From Nemertoderma westbladi (Eukaryota > Xenacoelomorpha > Nemertodermatida > Nemertodermatidae), in contig JAUCBJ010002822.1 of the NCBI GenBank assembly GCA_032718475.1, positions 1-29,177 on the forward strand: a DNA stretch of 29,177 bases, read 5' to 3'. Position numbers and translations under genes: made by a program. Positions 1 through 12,240 of the stretch are shown here, in pieces. Position 1 is the stretch's first letter. Each line of letters begins with the position of its first letter. The notes under the pieces were generated by a model, which saw only the letters and a program-made list of their open reading frames with translations, did not search any database and was not told where the DNA came from.

Positions 1-144
1 ATTATTCAGTGGAACAATATAAGTTAATCAGTATATGAATTAAAACCTATTAAAATATATTATTGAAAGTATTCGTTTAATAAATAATAAGTGGTCATGA
101 TCATTGGTCAGTAAAGATGCTCTCTTTTTCCATATTCTGTTGTA
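1..144. other. AT-rich flank, no gene seen
   Basis: Unique-looking AT-rich sequence before the tandem array begins. I see no splice-site plus open-frame combination on either strand that would suggest an exon. Confidence 0.6.
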
Positions 145-1659
145 GAATACTAACTAAACTACTACTAAATACTAGAACAAACTAAACTACTAAATACTAG
201 AACAAACTAAACTACTACTAAATACTAGAACAAACTAAACTACTACTAAATACTAGAACAAACTAAACTATTAAATACTAGAACAAACTAAACTACTAAA
301 TACTAGAACAAACTAAACTACTACGAAATACTAAAACAAACTAAACTACTACTAAATACTAGAACAACTAAACTACTAAATACTAGAACAAACTAAACTA
401 CTACTAAATACTATAACAAACTAAACTACTACTAAATACTAAAACAAACTAAACTACTACTAAATACTAGAACAAACTAAACTACTACTAAATACTAGAA
501 CAAACTAAACTACTAAATACTAGAACAAACTAAACTACTAAATACTAGAACAAACTAAACTACTACTAAATACTAGAACAAACTAAACTACTACTAAATA
601 CTAGAACAAACTAAACTACTACTAAATACTAGAACAAAATAAACTACTAAATACTAGAACAAACTAAACTACTACTAAATACTAGAACAAACTAAACTAC
701 TACTAAATACTAGAACAAACTAAACTACTACTAAATACTAGAACAAACTAAACTACTACTAAATACTAGAACAAACTAAACTACTACTAAATACTAGAAC
801 AAAATAAACTACTAAATACTAGAACAAACTAAACTACTACTAAATACTAGAACAAACTAAACTACTACTAAATACTAGAACAAACTAAACTACTACTAAA
901 TACTAGAACAAACTAAACTACTACTAAATACTAGAGCAAACAAAACTACTACTAAATACTAGAACAAACTAAACTACTACTAAATACTAAAACAAACTAA
1001 ACTACTACTAAATACTAGAACAAACTAAACTACTACTAAATACTAGAACAAACTAAACTACTACTAAATACTAGAACAAACTAAACTACTACTAAATACT
1101 AGAACAAACTAAACTACTACTAAATACTAGAACAAACTAAACTACTAAATACTAGAACAAACTAAACTTCTACTAAATACTAGAACAAACTAAACTACTA
1201 CTAAATACTAGAACAAACTAAACTACTAAATACTAGAACAAACTAAACTACTACTAAATACTAGAACAAACTAAACTACTACTAAATACTAGAACAAACT
1301 AAACTACTACTAAATACTAGAACAAAATAAACTACTAAATACTAGAACAAACTAAACTACTACTAAATACTAGAACAAACTAAACTACTACTAAATACTA
1401 GAACAAACTAAACTACTACTAAATACTAGAACTAACTAAACTACTACTAAATACTAGAACAAACTAAACTACTACTAAATACTAGAACAAACTAAACTAC
1501 TACTAAATACTAGAACTAACTAAACTACTACTAAATACTAGAACAAACTAAACTACTACTAAATACTAGAACAAACTAAACTACTACTAAATACTAGAAC
1601 AAACTAAACTACTAAATACTAGAACAAACTAAACTACTAAATACTAGAACAAACTAAAC
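145..1659. repeat. 28/25-bp minisatellite, left segment
   Basis: Head-to-tail array whose unit contains ACTACTAAATACTAGAACAA followed by ACTAAACT. Units come in two main lengths, 28 bp and 25 bp, which differ by one ACT triplet. Point variants include TATAAC, AAAAC, CGAAA and AAAATAAAC. The unit is about 25 percent G+C and strongly strand-biased (15 A, 6 T, 6 C and 1 G in the 28-mer). Stops occur in every frame on both strands, so it is non-coding. It is the same array as 2882-14173, split by a retrotransposon insertion. Confidence 0.97.
1646..1659. repeat. Target-site duplication, left copy
   Basis: The 14 bases AGAACAAACTAAAC end exactly where the minisatellite stops and the retrotransposon begins. 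The same 14 bases restart immediately after the poly(A) at 2881-2894. Removing the insert and one copy restores an uninterrupted, in-register array (..TAAAC then TACTAC..), as expected of target-primed reverse transcription. Confidence 0.85.
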
Positions 1660-1664
1660 GCGAT

Positions 1665-2627
1665 ATGTGCGAACCGTTTCATCTAGCCGATACCCATTCG
1701 ATGTCGGTGATCCGGGAGCGGCAGAAGCAGGCATTGGCCACGCTGAAAGTTCGTGGGGCGCTGCACCTGAAAACTAAAACAGAAGAGGTTTACAGGAATA
1801 TCTCGCCAAACCAACGCAAGTTGTGTGAGTTAACCTCAGAGAAAGGCGCTTCAACTTGGCTTAACACCAAACCGCTAACCCAAGTTCAAACTCACCTAGA
1901 TAAGGAAGAGTTCCGAGATGCCCTGAGTCTACGTTACGGGTGGTCCCCTAAGGATCTCCCAGCTCGTTGTGCCTGTGGGGAGCGATTTTCCGCTTCGCAT
2001 ATTCTGTCGTGCCCTACTGGAGGTTTCCCCTCCATAAGGCACAACGAGATCCGCGATTTCGTGGCTGATTCCCTTACCGAGGTGGCGCACAATGTGGCAG
2101 TTGAGCCGATGCTCCAGCCACTGACAGGCGAGCAGTTCGCCCTCCGATCCGCTTCGACTGACCAGCAGGCGCGGCTGGACGTTTCGGTGAGTGGCTTCTG
2201 GGGCAACCGCTTCCAGAGGACCTTCATCGACGTTTCAGTATTCAACCCGCTGGCCGCTACGAACGCCGCCATGTCTTTGGATGCCGCCCATCGCCATCAC
2301 GAGGACCGAAAGATCCGGAAGTACGAGGAGCGGGTGAGGGAGGTTGAACACGGCAACTTCACTCCCCTCATCTTCACGGCTTTCGGCGGGATGTCCAAAG
2401 CCGCCACGCAGTTTGTTACTCGCCTGGCTCACAAGATCGCAGACAAAAGGGAGGTCCGGTACTCCGACAGTATCACCTGGGTTCGCCGGCGACTGAGTTT
2501 CGCGTTGCTGAGGTCGTCGCTGCTCTGTTTGCGTGGCTATAGATCAGCTTCTCGCCGCCCAGTCCGCTGCAATATCGCGGAGGCGTCCATTCTCCTGGCG
2601 AATGCAAACTCGGACCCAACAGGCTGA
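1665..2627 (+). CDS. Retrotransposon ORF, C-terminal endonuclease-like part (truncated)
   Basis: The 320 readable residues are the C-terminal end of a retroelement polyprotein; the true N-terminus with reverse transcriptase was lost by 5' truncation, so the ATG at 1665 is only the first in-frame methionine. Seen in order: a CxC-x7-H-x3-C zinc-knuckle pattern (C102, C104, H112, C116), then RHNEIRD (125-131), EPMLQPLTGE (147-156), RLDV (D172), FIDVSVFNP (D189) and KIRKYEERV (216-224), then a helical tail ending LSFALLRSSLLCLRG. A CCHC knuckle followed by RHN and spaced acidic residues plus a K/Y motif resembles the restriction-like (PD-(D/E)XK) endonuclease end of R2/NeSL-type elements. That assignment is inference; placement among RT-associated families is not settled by reading alone. 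The frame is intact to its stop, and a second, decayed relative lies at 14358-14601. Confidence 0.75.
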   Translation: MCEPFHLADTHSMSVIRERQKQALATLKVRGALHLKTKTEEVYRNISPNQRKLCELTSEKGASTWLNTKPLTQVQTHLDKEEFRDALSLRYGWSPKDLPARCACGERFSASHILSCPTGGFPSIRHNEIRDFVADSLTEVAHNVAVEPMLQPLTGEQFALRSASTDQQARLDVSVSGFWGNRFQRTFIDVSVFNPLAATNAAMSLDAAHRHHEDRKIRKYEERVREVEHGNFTPLIFTAFGGMSKAATQFVTRLAHKIADKREVRYSDSITWVRRRLSFALLRSSLLCLRGYRSASRRPVRCNIAEASILLANANSDPTG

Positions 2628-2838
2628 ATGGCAGTGCAGTGGTAGGCAGTGCAGTACACAGTACAGCAGTACATACTGTTTAAATAGCAATCTGGTTGCT
2701 AGGCAGCCGTCAAATACAGCTGGTGGTGGTTGTACAATTGTTTTTAAATTTCCCGCGTTTCTGTAATTACTGTTTTTAATTGTTTGTTATAGTGCCTATA
2801 ATTGTGTTTGTATTTCTGAAGGTTTTTATTATTTTGTG

Positions 2839-2881
2839 AATAAATGAGGCTTGTAAAGTAAAAAAAAAAAAAAAAAAAAAA
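2839..2881 (+). terminator. Retrotransposon poly(A) signal and A tail
   Basis: AATAAA at 2839-2844 is followed 15 bases later by 22 consecutive A (2860-2881). The last A may belong to either the tail or the target-site duplication. This marks the 3' end of the retroposed RNA. Confidence 0.9.
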
Positions 2882-2894
2882 GAACAAACTAAAC
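2881..2894. repeat. Target-site duplication, right copy
   Basis: Second copy of AGAACAAACTAAAC, directly after the A tail. The array then resumes with TACTAC in correct register. Confidence 0.85.
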
Positions 2895-4144
2895 TACTAC
2901 TAAATACTAGAACAAACTAAACTACTACTAAATACTAGAACAAACTAAACTACTACGAAATACTAGAACAAACTAAACTACTACTAAATACTAGAACAAA
3001 CTAAACTACTACTAAATACTAGAACAAACTAAACTACTACTAAATACTAGAACAAACTAAACTACTAAATACTAGAACAAACTAAACTACTACTAAATAC
3101 TAGAACAAACTAAACTACTACGAAATACTAGAACAAACTAAACTACTACTGAATACTAGAACAAACTAAACTACTAAATACTAGAACAAACTAAACTACT
3201 ACGAAATACTAGAACAAACTAAACTACTACTAAATACTAGAACAAACTAAACTACTAAATACTAGAACAAACTAAACTACTACTAAATACTAGAACAAAC
3301 TAAACTACTACTAAATACTAGAACAAACTAAACTACTACTAAATACTAGAACAAACTAAACTACTACTAAATACTAGAACAAACTAAACTACTACTAAAT
3401 ACTAGAACAAACTAAACTACTACTAAATACTAGAACAAACTAAACTACTACTAAATACTAGAACAAACTAAACTACTACGAAATACTAGAACAAACTAAA
3501 CTACTAAATACTAGAACAAACTAAACTACTAAATACTAGAACAAACTAAACTACTACTAAATACTAGAACAAACTAAACTACTAAATACTAGAACAAACT
3601 AAACTACTACTAAATACTAGAACAAACTAAACTACTAAATACTAGAACAAACTAAACTACTACTAAATACTAGAACAAACTAAACTACTACTAAATACTA
3701 GAACAAACTAAACTACTACGAAATACTAGAACAAACTAAACTACTACGAAATACTAGAACAAACTAAACTACTACTAAATACTAGAACAAACTAAACTAC
3801 TACTAAATACTAGAACAAACTAAACTACTACGAAATACTAGAACAAACTAAACTACTACTAAATACTAGAACAAACTAAACTACTACTAAATACTAGAAC
3901 AAACTAAACTACTAAATACTAGAACAAACTAAACTACTACGAAATACTAGAACAAACTAAACTACTACTAAATACTAGAACAAACTAAACTACTACTAAA
4001 TACTAGAACAAACTAAACTACTACGAAATACTAGAACAAACTAAACTACTACTAAATACTAGAACAAACTAAACTACTAAATACTAGAACAAACTAAACT
4101 ACTAAATACTAGAACAAACTAAACTACTAAATACTAGAACAAAC

Positions 4145-5300
4145 TAAACTACTACTAAATACTAGAGCAAACTAAACTACTACTAAATACTAAAACAAAC
4201 TAAACTACTACTAAATACTAGAACAAACTAAACTACTACTAAATACTAAAACAAACTAAACTACTACTAAATACTAGAACAAACTAAACTACTACTAAAT
4301 ACTAGAACAAACTAAACTACTACTAAATACTAGAACAAACTAAACTACTACTAAATACTAGAACAAACTAAACTACTACTAAATACTAGAACAAACTAAA
4401 CTACTAAATACTAGAACAAACTAAACTACTACTAAATACTAGAGCAAACTAAACTACTACTAAATACTAAAACAAACTAAACTACTACTAAATACTAGAA
4501 CAAACTAAACTACTACTAAATACTAAAACAAACTAAACTACTACTAAATACTAGAACAAACTAAACTACTACTAAATACTAGAACAAACTAAACTACTAC
4601 TAAATACTACAACAAACTAAACTACTACTAAATACTAGAACAAACTAAACTACTACTAAATACTAGAACAAACTAAACTACTAAATACTAGAACAAACTA
4701 AACTACTAAATACTAGAACAAACTAAACTACTACTAAATACTAGAGCAAACTAAACTACTACTAAATACTAAAACAAACTAAACTACTACTAAATACTAG
4801 AACAAACTAAACTACTACTAAATACTAAAACAAACTAAACTACTACTAAATACTAGAACAAACTAAACTACTACTAAATACTAGAACAAACTAAACTACT
4901 ACTAAATACTAGAACAAACTAAACTACTACTAAATACTAGAACAAACTAAACTACTACTAAATACTAGAACAAACTAAACTACTAAATACTAGAACAAAC
5001 TAAACTACTACTAAATACTAGAGCAAACTAAACTACTACTAAATACTAAAACAAACTAAACTACTACTAAATACTAGAACAAACTAAACTACTACTAAAT
5101 ACTAAAACAAACTAAACTACTACTAAATACTAGAACAAACTAAACTACTACTAAATACTAGAACAAACTAAACTACTACTAAATACTAGAACAAACTAAA
5201 CTACTACGAAATACTAGAACAAACTAAACTACTAAATACTAGAACAAACTAAACTACTAAATACTAGAACAAACTAAACTACTACTAAATACTAGAACAA
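4145..5300. repeat. Higher-order repeat, ~277-bp cassettes
   Basis: The rare variant GAGC occurs at 4165, 4442, 4744 and 5021, spacings of 277, 302 and 277 bp. These equal nine 28-mers plus one 25-mer, or nine 28-mers plus two 25-mers. After each GAGC unit the same order of variants follows: an AAAAC unit, an AGAAC unit, an AAAAC unit, then several AGAAC units. A fifth marked cassette starts near 7188. Confidence 0.85.
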
Positions 5301-5319
5301 ACTAAACTACTACTAAATA

Positions 5320-7020
5320 CTAGAACAAACTAAACTATTAAATACTAGAACAAAATAAACTACTAAATACTAGAACAAACTAAACTACTAAATACTAGAA
5401 CAAACTAAACTACTAAATACTAGAACAAACTAAACTACTAAATACTAGAACAAACTAAACTACTACGAAATACTAGAACAAACTAAACTACTACTAAATA
5501 CTACAACAAACTAAACTACTACTAAATACTAGAACAAACTAAACTACTACTAAATACTAGAACAAACTAAACTACTACTAAATACTAGAACAAACTAAAC
5601 TACTACTAAATACTAGAACAAACTAAACTACTACTAAATACTAGAACAAACTAAACTACTACTAAATACTAGAACAAACTAAACTACTAAATACTAGAAC
5701 AAACTAAACTACTAAATACTAGAACAAACTAAACTACTACTAAATACTAGAACAAACTAAACTACTAAATACTAGAACAAACTAAACTACTAAATACTAG
5801 AACAAACTAAACTACTACTAAATACTACAACAAACTAAACTACTACTAAATACTAGAACAAACTAAACTACTAAATACTAGAACAAACTAAACTACTAAA
5901 TACTAGAACAAACTAAACTACTAAATACTAGAACAAACTAAACTACTAAATACTAGAACAAACTAAACTACTAAATACTAGAACAAACTAAACTACTACT
6001 AAATACTAGAACAAACTAAACTACTACTAAATACTAGAACAAACTAAACTATTAAATACTAGAACAAAATAAACTACTAAATACTAGAACAAACTAAACT
6101 ACTAAATACTAGAACAAACTAAACTACTAAATACTAGAACAAACTAAACTACTACGAAATACTAGAACAAACTAAACTACTACTAAATACTAGAACAAAC
6201 TAAACTACTACGAAATACTAGAACAAACTAAACTACTAAATACTAGAACAAACTAAACTACTAAATACTAGAACAAACTAAACTACTAAATACTAGAACA
6301 AACTAAACTACTAAATACTAGAACAAACTAAACTACTACTAAATACTACAACAAACTAAACTACTACTAAATACTAGAACAAACTAAACTACTAAATACT
6401 AGAACAAACTAAACTACTAAATACTAGAACAAACTAAACTACTAAATACTAGAACAAACTAAACTACTAAATACTAGAACAAACTAAACTACTACTAAAT
6501 ACTACAACAAACTAAACTACTACTAAATACTAGAACAAACTAAACTACTAAATACTAGAACAAACTAAACTACTAAATACTAGAACAAACTAAACTACTA
6601 AATACTAGAACAAACTAAACTACTAAATACTAGAACAAACTAAACTACTAAATACTAGAACAAACTAAACTACTACTAAATACTAGAACAAACTAAACTA
6701 CTACTAAATACTAGAACAAACTAAACTATTAAATACTAGAACAAAATAAACTACTAAATACTAGAACAAACTAAACTACTAAATACTAGAACAAACTAAA
6801 CTACTAAATACTAGAACAAACTAAACTACTACGAAATACTAGAACAAACTAAACTACTACTAAATACTAGAACAAACTAAACTACTACGAAATACTAGAA
6901 CAAACTAAACTACTAAATACTAGAACAAACTAAACTACTAAATACTAGAACAAACTAAACTACTAAATACAAGAACAAACTAAACTACTAAATACTAGAA
7001 CAAACTAAACTACTACGAAA
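5320..7020. repeat. Higher-order repeat, ~0.7-kb cassettes
   Basis: The linked pair of variants CTATTAAAT followed by GAACAAAATAAAC occurs at 5335, 6049 and 6726, spacings of 714 and 677 bp. Similar runs of 25-mers, a CGAAA unit and an ACAAC unit follow each. A block of about 26-27 units has therefore been copied. Confidence 0.75.
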
Positions 7021-7814
7021 TACTAGAACAAACTAAACTACTACTAAATACTACAACAAACTAAACTACTACTAAATACTAGAACAAACTAAACTACTAC
7101 TAAATACTAGAACAAACTAAACTACTAAATACTAGAACAAACTAAACTACTAAATACTAGAACAAACTAAACTACTACTAAATACTAGAGCAAACTAAAC
7201 TACTACTAAATACTAAAACAAACTAAACTACTACTAAATACTAGAACAAACTAAACTACTACTAAATACTAAAACAAACTAAACTACTACTAAATACTAG
7301 AACAAACTAAACTACTACTAAATACTAGAACAAACTAAACTACTACTAAATACTAGAACAAACTAAACTACTACTAAATACTAGAACAAACTAAACTACT
7401 ACTAAATACTAGAACAAACTAAACTACTAAATACTAGAACAAACTAAACTACTACTAAATACTAGAACAAACTAAACTACTACTAAATACTAGAACAAAC
7501 TAAACTACTACGAAATACTAGAACAAACTAAACTACTACTAAATACTAGAACAAACTAAACTACTACTAAATACTAGAACAAACTAAACTACTCCTAAAT
7601 ACTAGAACAAACTAAACTACTAAATACTAGAACAAACTAAACTACTAAATACTAGAACAAACTAAACTACTAAATACAAGAACAAACTAAACTACTAAAT
7701 ACTAGAACAAACTAAACTACTACTAAATACTAGAACAAACTAAACTACTAAATACTAGAACAAACTAAACTACTAAATACTAGAACAAACTAAACTACTA
7801 CTAAATACTAGAAC

Positions 7815-8115
7815 AAACTAAACTACTATTAAATACTAGAACAAACTAAACTACTATTAAATACTAGAACAAACTAAACTACTACTAAATACTAGAACAA
7901 ACTAAACTACTAATAAATACTAGAACAAACTAAACTACTACTAAATACTAGAACAAACTAAACTACTATTAAATACTAGAACAAACTAAACTACTATTAA
8001 ATACTAGAACAAACTAAACTACTACTAAATACTAGAACAAACTAAACTACTAATAAATACTAGAACAAACTAAACTACTACTAAATACTAGAACAAACTA
8101 AACTACTATTAAATA
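7815..8115. repeat. Higher-order repeat, 140-bp (5 x 28) cassettes
   Basis: The ordered series TATTAAAT, TATTAAAT, TACTAAAT, TAATAAAT, TACTAAAT repeats. ACTATT starts at 7825 and again at 7965, exactly five 28-mers apart. Confidence 0.8.
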
Positions 8116-10999
8116 CTAGAACAAACTAAACTACTACTAAATACTAGAACAAACTAAACTACTAAATACAAGAACAAACTAAACTACTAAATACTAGAAC
8201 AAACTAAACTACTACTAAATACTAGAACAAACTAAACTACTACTAAATACTAGAACAAACTAAACTACTAAATACAAGAACAAACTAAACTACTAAATAC
8301 AAGAACAAACTAAACTACTAAATACTAGAACAAACTAAACTACTACTAAATACTAGAACAAACTAAACTACTACTAAATACTAGAACAAACTAAACTACT
8401 AAATACAAGAACAAACTAAACTACTAAATACTAGAACAAACTAAACTACTACTAAATACTAAAACAAACTAAAACTACTACTAAATACTAGAACAAACTA
8501 AACTACTACTAAATACTAGAACAAACTAAACTACTACTAAATACTAGAACAAACTAAACTACTACTAAATACTAGAACAAACTAAACTACTAAATACTAG
8601 AACAAACTAAACTACTAAATACTAGAACAAACTAAACTACTACTAAATACTAGAACAAACTAAACTACTACTAAATACTAGAACAAACTAAACTACTAAA
8701 TACTAGAACAAACTAAACTACTAAATACTAGAACAAACTAAACTACTACTAATTACTAGAACAAACTAAACTACTAAATACTAGAACAAACTAAACTACT
8801 ACTAAATACTAAAACAAACTAAACTACTACTAAATACTAGAACAAACTAAACTACTACTAAATACTAGAACAAACTAAACTACTAAATACTAGAACAAAC
8901 TAAACTACTACTAAATACTAGAACAAACTAAACTACTAAATACTAGAACAAACTAAACTACTACTAAATACTAGAACAAACTAAACTACTAAATACTAGA
9001 ACAAACTAAACTACTAAATACTAGAACAAACTAAACTACTACTAAATACTAGAACAAACTAAACTACTACTAAATACTAGAACAAACTAAACTACTAAAT
9101 ACTAGAACAAACTAAACTACTAAATACTAGAACAAACTAAACTACTAAATACTAGAACAAACTAAACTACTAAATACTAGAACAAACTAAACTACTACTA
9201 AATACTAGAACAAACTAAACTACTACTAAATACTAGAACAAACTAAACTACTACTAAATACTAGAACAAACTAAACTACTAAATACTAGAACAAACTAAA
9301 CTACTACTAAATACTAGAACAAACTAAACTACTAAATACTAGAACAAACTAAACTACTACTAAATACTAGAACAAACTAAACTACTAAATACTAGAACAA
9401 ACTAAACTACTAAATACTAGAACAAACTAAACTACTACTAAATACTAGAACAAACTAAACTACTACTAAATACTAGAACAAACTAAACTACTAAATACTA
9501 GAACAAACTAAACTACTAAATACTAGAACAAACTAAACTACTACTAATTACTAGAACAAACTAAACTACTAAATACTAGAACAAACTAAACTACTACGAA
9601 ATACTAGAACAAACTAAACTACTACTAAATACTAGAACAAACTAAACTACTACTAAATACTAGAACAAACTAAACTGCTAAATACTAGAACAAACTAAAC
9701 TACTACTAAATACTAGAACAAACTAAACTACTACTAAATACTAGAACAAACTAAACTACTACTAAATACTAGAACAAACTAAACTACTACTAAATACTAA
9801 AACAAACTAAACTACTACTAAATACTAGAACAAACTAAACTGCTAAATACTAGAACAAACTAAACTGCTAAATACTAGAACAAACTAAACTACTACTAAA
9901 TACTAGAACAAACTAAACTACTAAATACTAGAACAAACTAAACTACTACGAAATACTAGAACAAACTAAACTACTACTAAATACTAGAACAAACTAAACT
10001 ACTAAATACTAGAACAAACTAAACTACTACTAAATACTAGAACAAACTAAACTACTACTAAATACTAGAACAAACTAAACTACTACTAAATACTAGAACA
10101 AACTAAACTACTACTAAATACTAGAACAAACTAAACTACTACTAAATACTAGAACAAACTAAACTACTACTAAATACTAAAACAAACTAAACTACTACTA
10201 AATACTAGAACAAACTAAACTACTACTAAATACTAGAACAAACTAAACTGCTAAATACTAGAACAAACTAAACTACTACTAAATACTATAACAAACTAAA
10301 CTACTAAATACTAGAACAAACTAAACTACTACTAAATACTAGAACAAACTAAACTACTAAATACTATAACAAACTAAACTACTACTAAATACTAGAACAA
10401 ACTAAACTACTACTAAATACTAGAACAAACTAAACTACTAAATACTAGAACAAACTAAACTACTACTATATACTAGAACAAACTAAACTACTACTATATA
10501 CTAGAACAAACTAAACTACTAATAAATACTAGAACAAACTAAACTACTACTATATACTAGAACAAACTAAACTACTAATAAATACTAGAACAAACTAAAC
10601 TACTACTAAATACTAGAACAAACTAAACTACTACTAAATACTAGAACAAACTAAACTACTACTAAATACTAGAACAAACTAAACTACTAAATACTAGAAC
10701 AAACTAAACTACTAAATACTAGAACAAACTAAACTACTAAATACTAGAACAAACTAAACTACTACTAAATACTAGAACAAACTAAACTACTAAATACTAG
10801 AACAAACTAAACTACTACTAAATACTAGAACAAACTAAACTACTAAATACTAGAACAAACTAAACTACTAAATACTAGAACAAACTAAACTACTAAATAC
10901 TAGAACAAACTAAACTACTACTAAATACTAGAACAAACTAAACTACTAAATACTAGAACAAACTAAACTACTAAATACTAGAACAAACTAAACTACTAA

Positions 11000-12240
11000 A
11001 TACTAGAACAAACTATACTACTAAATACTAGAACAAACTAAACTACTAAATACTAGAACAAACTATACTACTAAATACTAGAACAAACTAAACTACTAAA
11101 TACTAGAACAAACTATACTACTAAATACTAGAACAAACTAAACTACTAAATACTAGAACAAACTAAACTACTACTAAATACTAGAACAAACTAAACTACT
11201 AAATACTAGAACAAACTAAACTACTACTAAATCCTAGAACAAACTAAACTACTACTAAATACTAGAACAAACTAAACTACTAAATACTAGAACAAACTAA
11301 ACTACTAAATACTAGAACAAACTAAACTACTAAATACTAGAACAAACTAAACTACTACTAAATACTAGAACAAACTAAACTACTAAATACTAGAAAAAAC
11401 TAAACTACTACTAAATACTAGAACAAACTAAAATTACTAAATACTAGAACAAACTAAACTACTAAATACTAGAACAAACTAAACTACTACTAAATCCTAG
11501 AACAAACTAAACTACTACTAAATACTAGAACAAACTAAACTACTAAATACTAGAACAAACTATACTACTAAATACTAGAACAAACTAAACTACTAAATAC
11601 TAGAACAAACTATACTACTAAATACTAGAACAAACTAAACTACTACTAAATCCTAAAACAAACTAAACTACTACTAAATACTAGAACAAACTAAACTACT
11701 ACTAAATACTAGAACAAACTAAACTACTACTAAATACTAGAACAAACTAAACTACTAAATACTAGAACAAACTATACTACTAAATACTAGAACAAACTAA
11801 ACTACTAAATACTAGAACAAACTATAGTACTAAATACTAGAACAAACTAAACTACTAAATACTAGAACAAACTAAACTACTACTAAATACTAGAACAAAC
11901 TAAACTACTAAATACTAGAACAAACTAAACTACTACTAAATCATAGAACAAACTAAACTACTACTAAATACTAGAACAAACTAAACTACTACTAAATACT
12001 AGAACAAACTAAACTACTACTAAATACTAGAACAAACTAAACTACTAAATACTAGAACAAACTAAACTACTAAATACTAGAACAAACTAAACTACTAAAT
12101 ACTAGAACAAACTATACTACTAAATACTAGAACAAACTAAACTACTAAATACTAGAACAAACTATACTACTAAATACTAGAACAAACTAAACTACTAAAT
12201 ACTAGAACAAACTATACTACTAAATACTAGAACAAACTAA
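11000..12240. repeat. Higher-order repeat, 50-bp dimers of the 25-mer
   Basis: The variant AACTATACTA alternates with the standard AACTAAACTA in 25-mers. It appears at 11011, 11061 and 11111 and again in blocks to about 12220. The period in the first block is exactly 50 bp, two 25-mers. Confidence 0.8.

Larger units (their letters stand above)
1660..2881 (+). mobile_element. 5'-truncated non-LTR retrotransposon insertion
   Basis: A 1.2-kb segment unrelated to the surrounding minisatellite. It has, in order, an open frame encoding a retroelement C-terminal domain, a ~230-bp 3' UTR, an AATAAA signal (2839-2844) and a run of 22 A (2860-2881). It is bounded by a perfect 14-bp duplication of array sequence. 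It has no LTRs, and the reverse transcriptase that should precede the C-terminal domain is absent. This is the classic form of a 5'-truncated LINE copy made by target-primed reverse transcription. The intact frame, long unbroken A tail and perfect duplication suggest a young insertion. It is more G+C-rich than its host array. The clade is not certain; see the coding entry. Confidence 0.9.
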
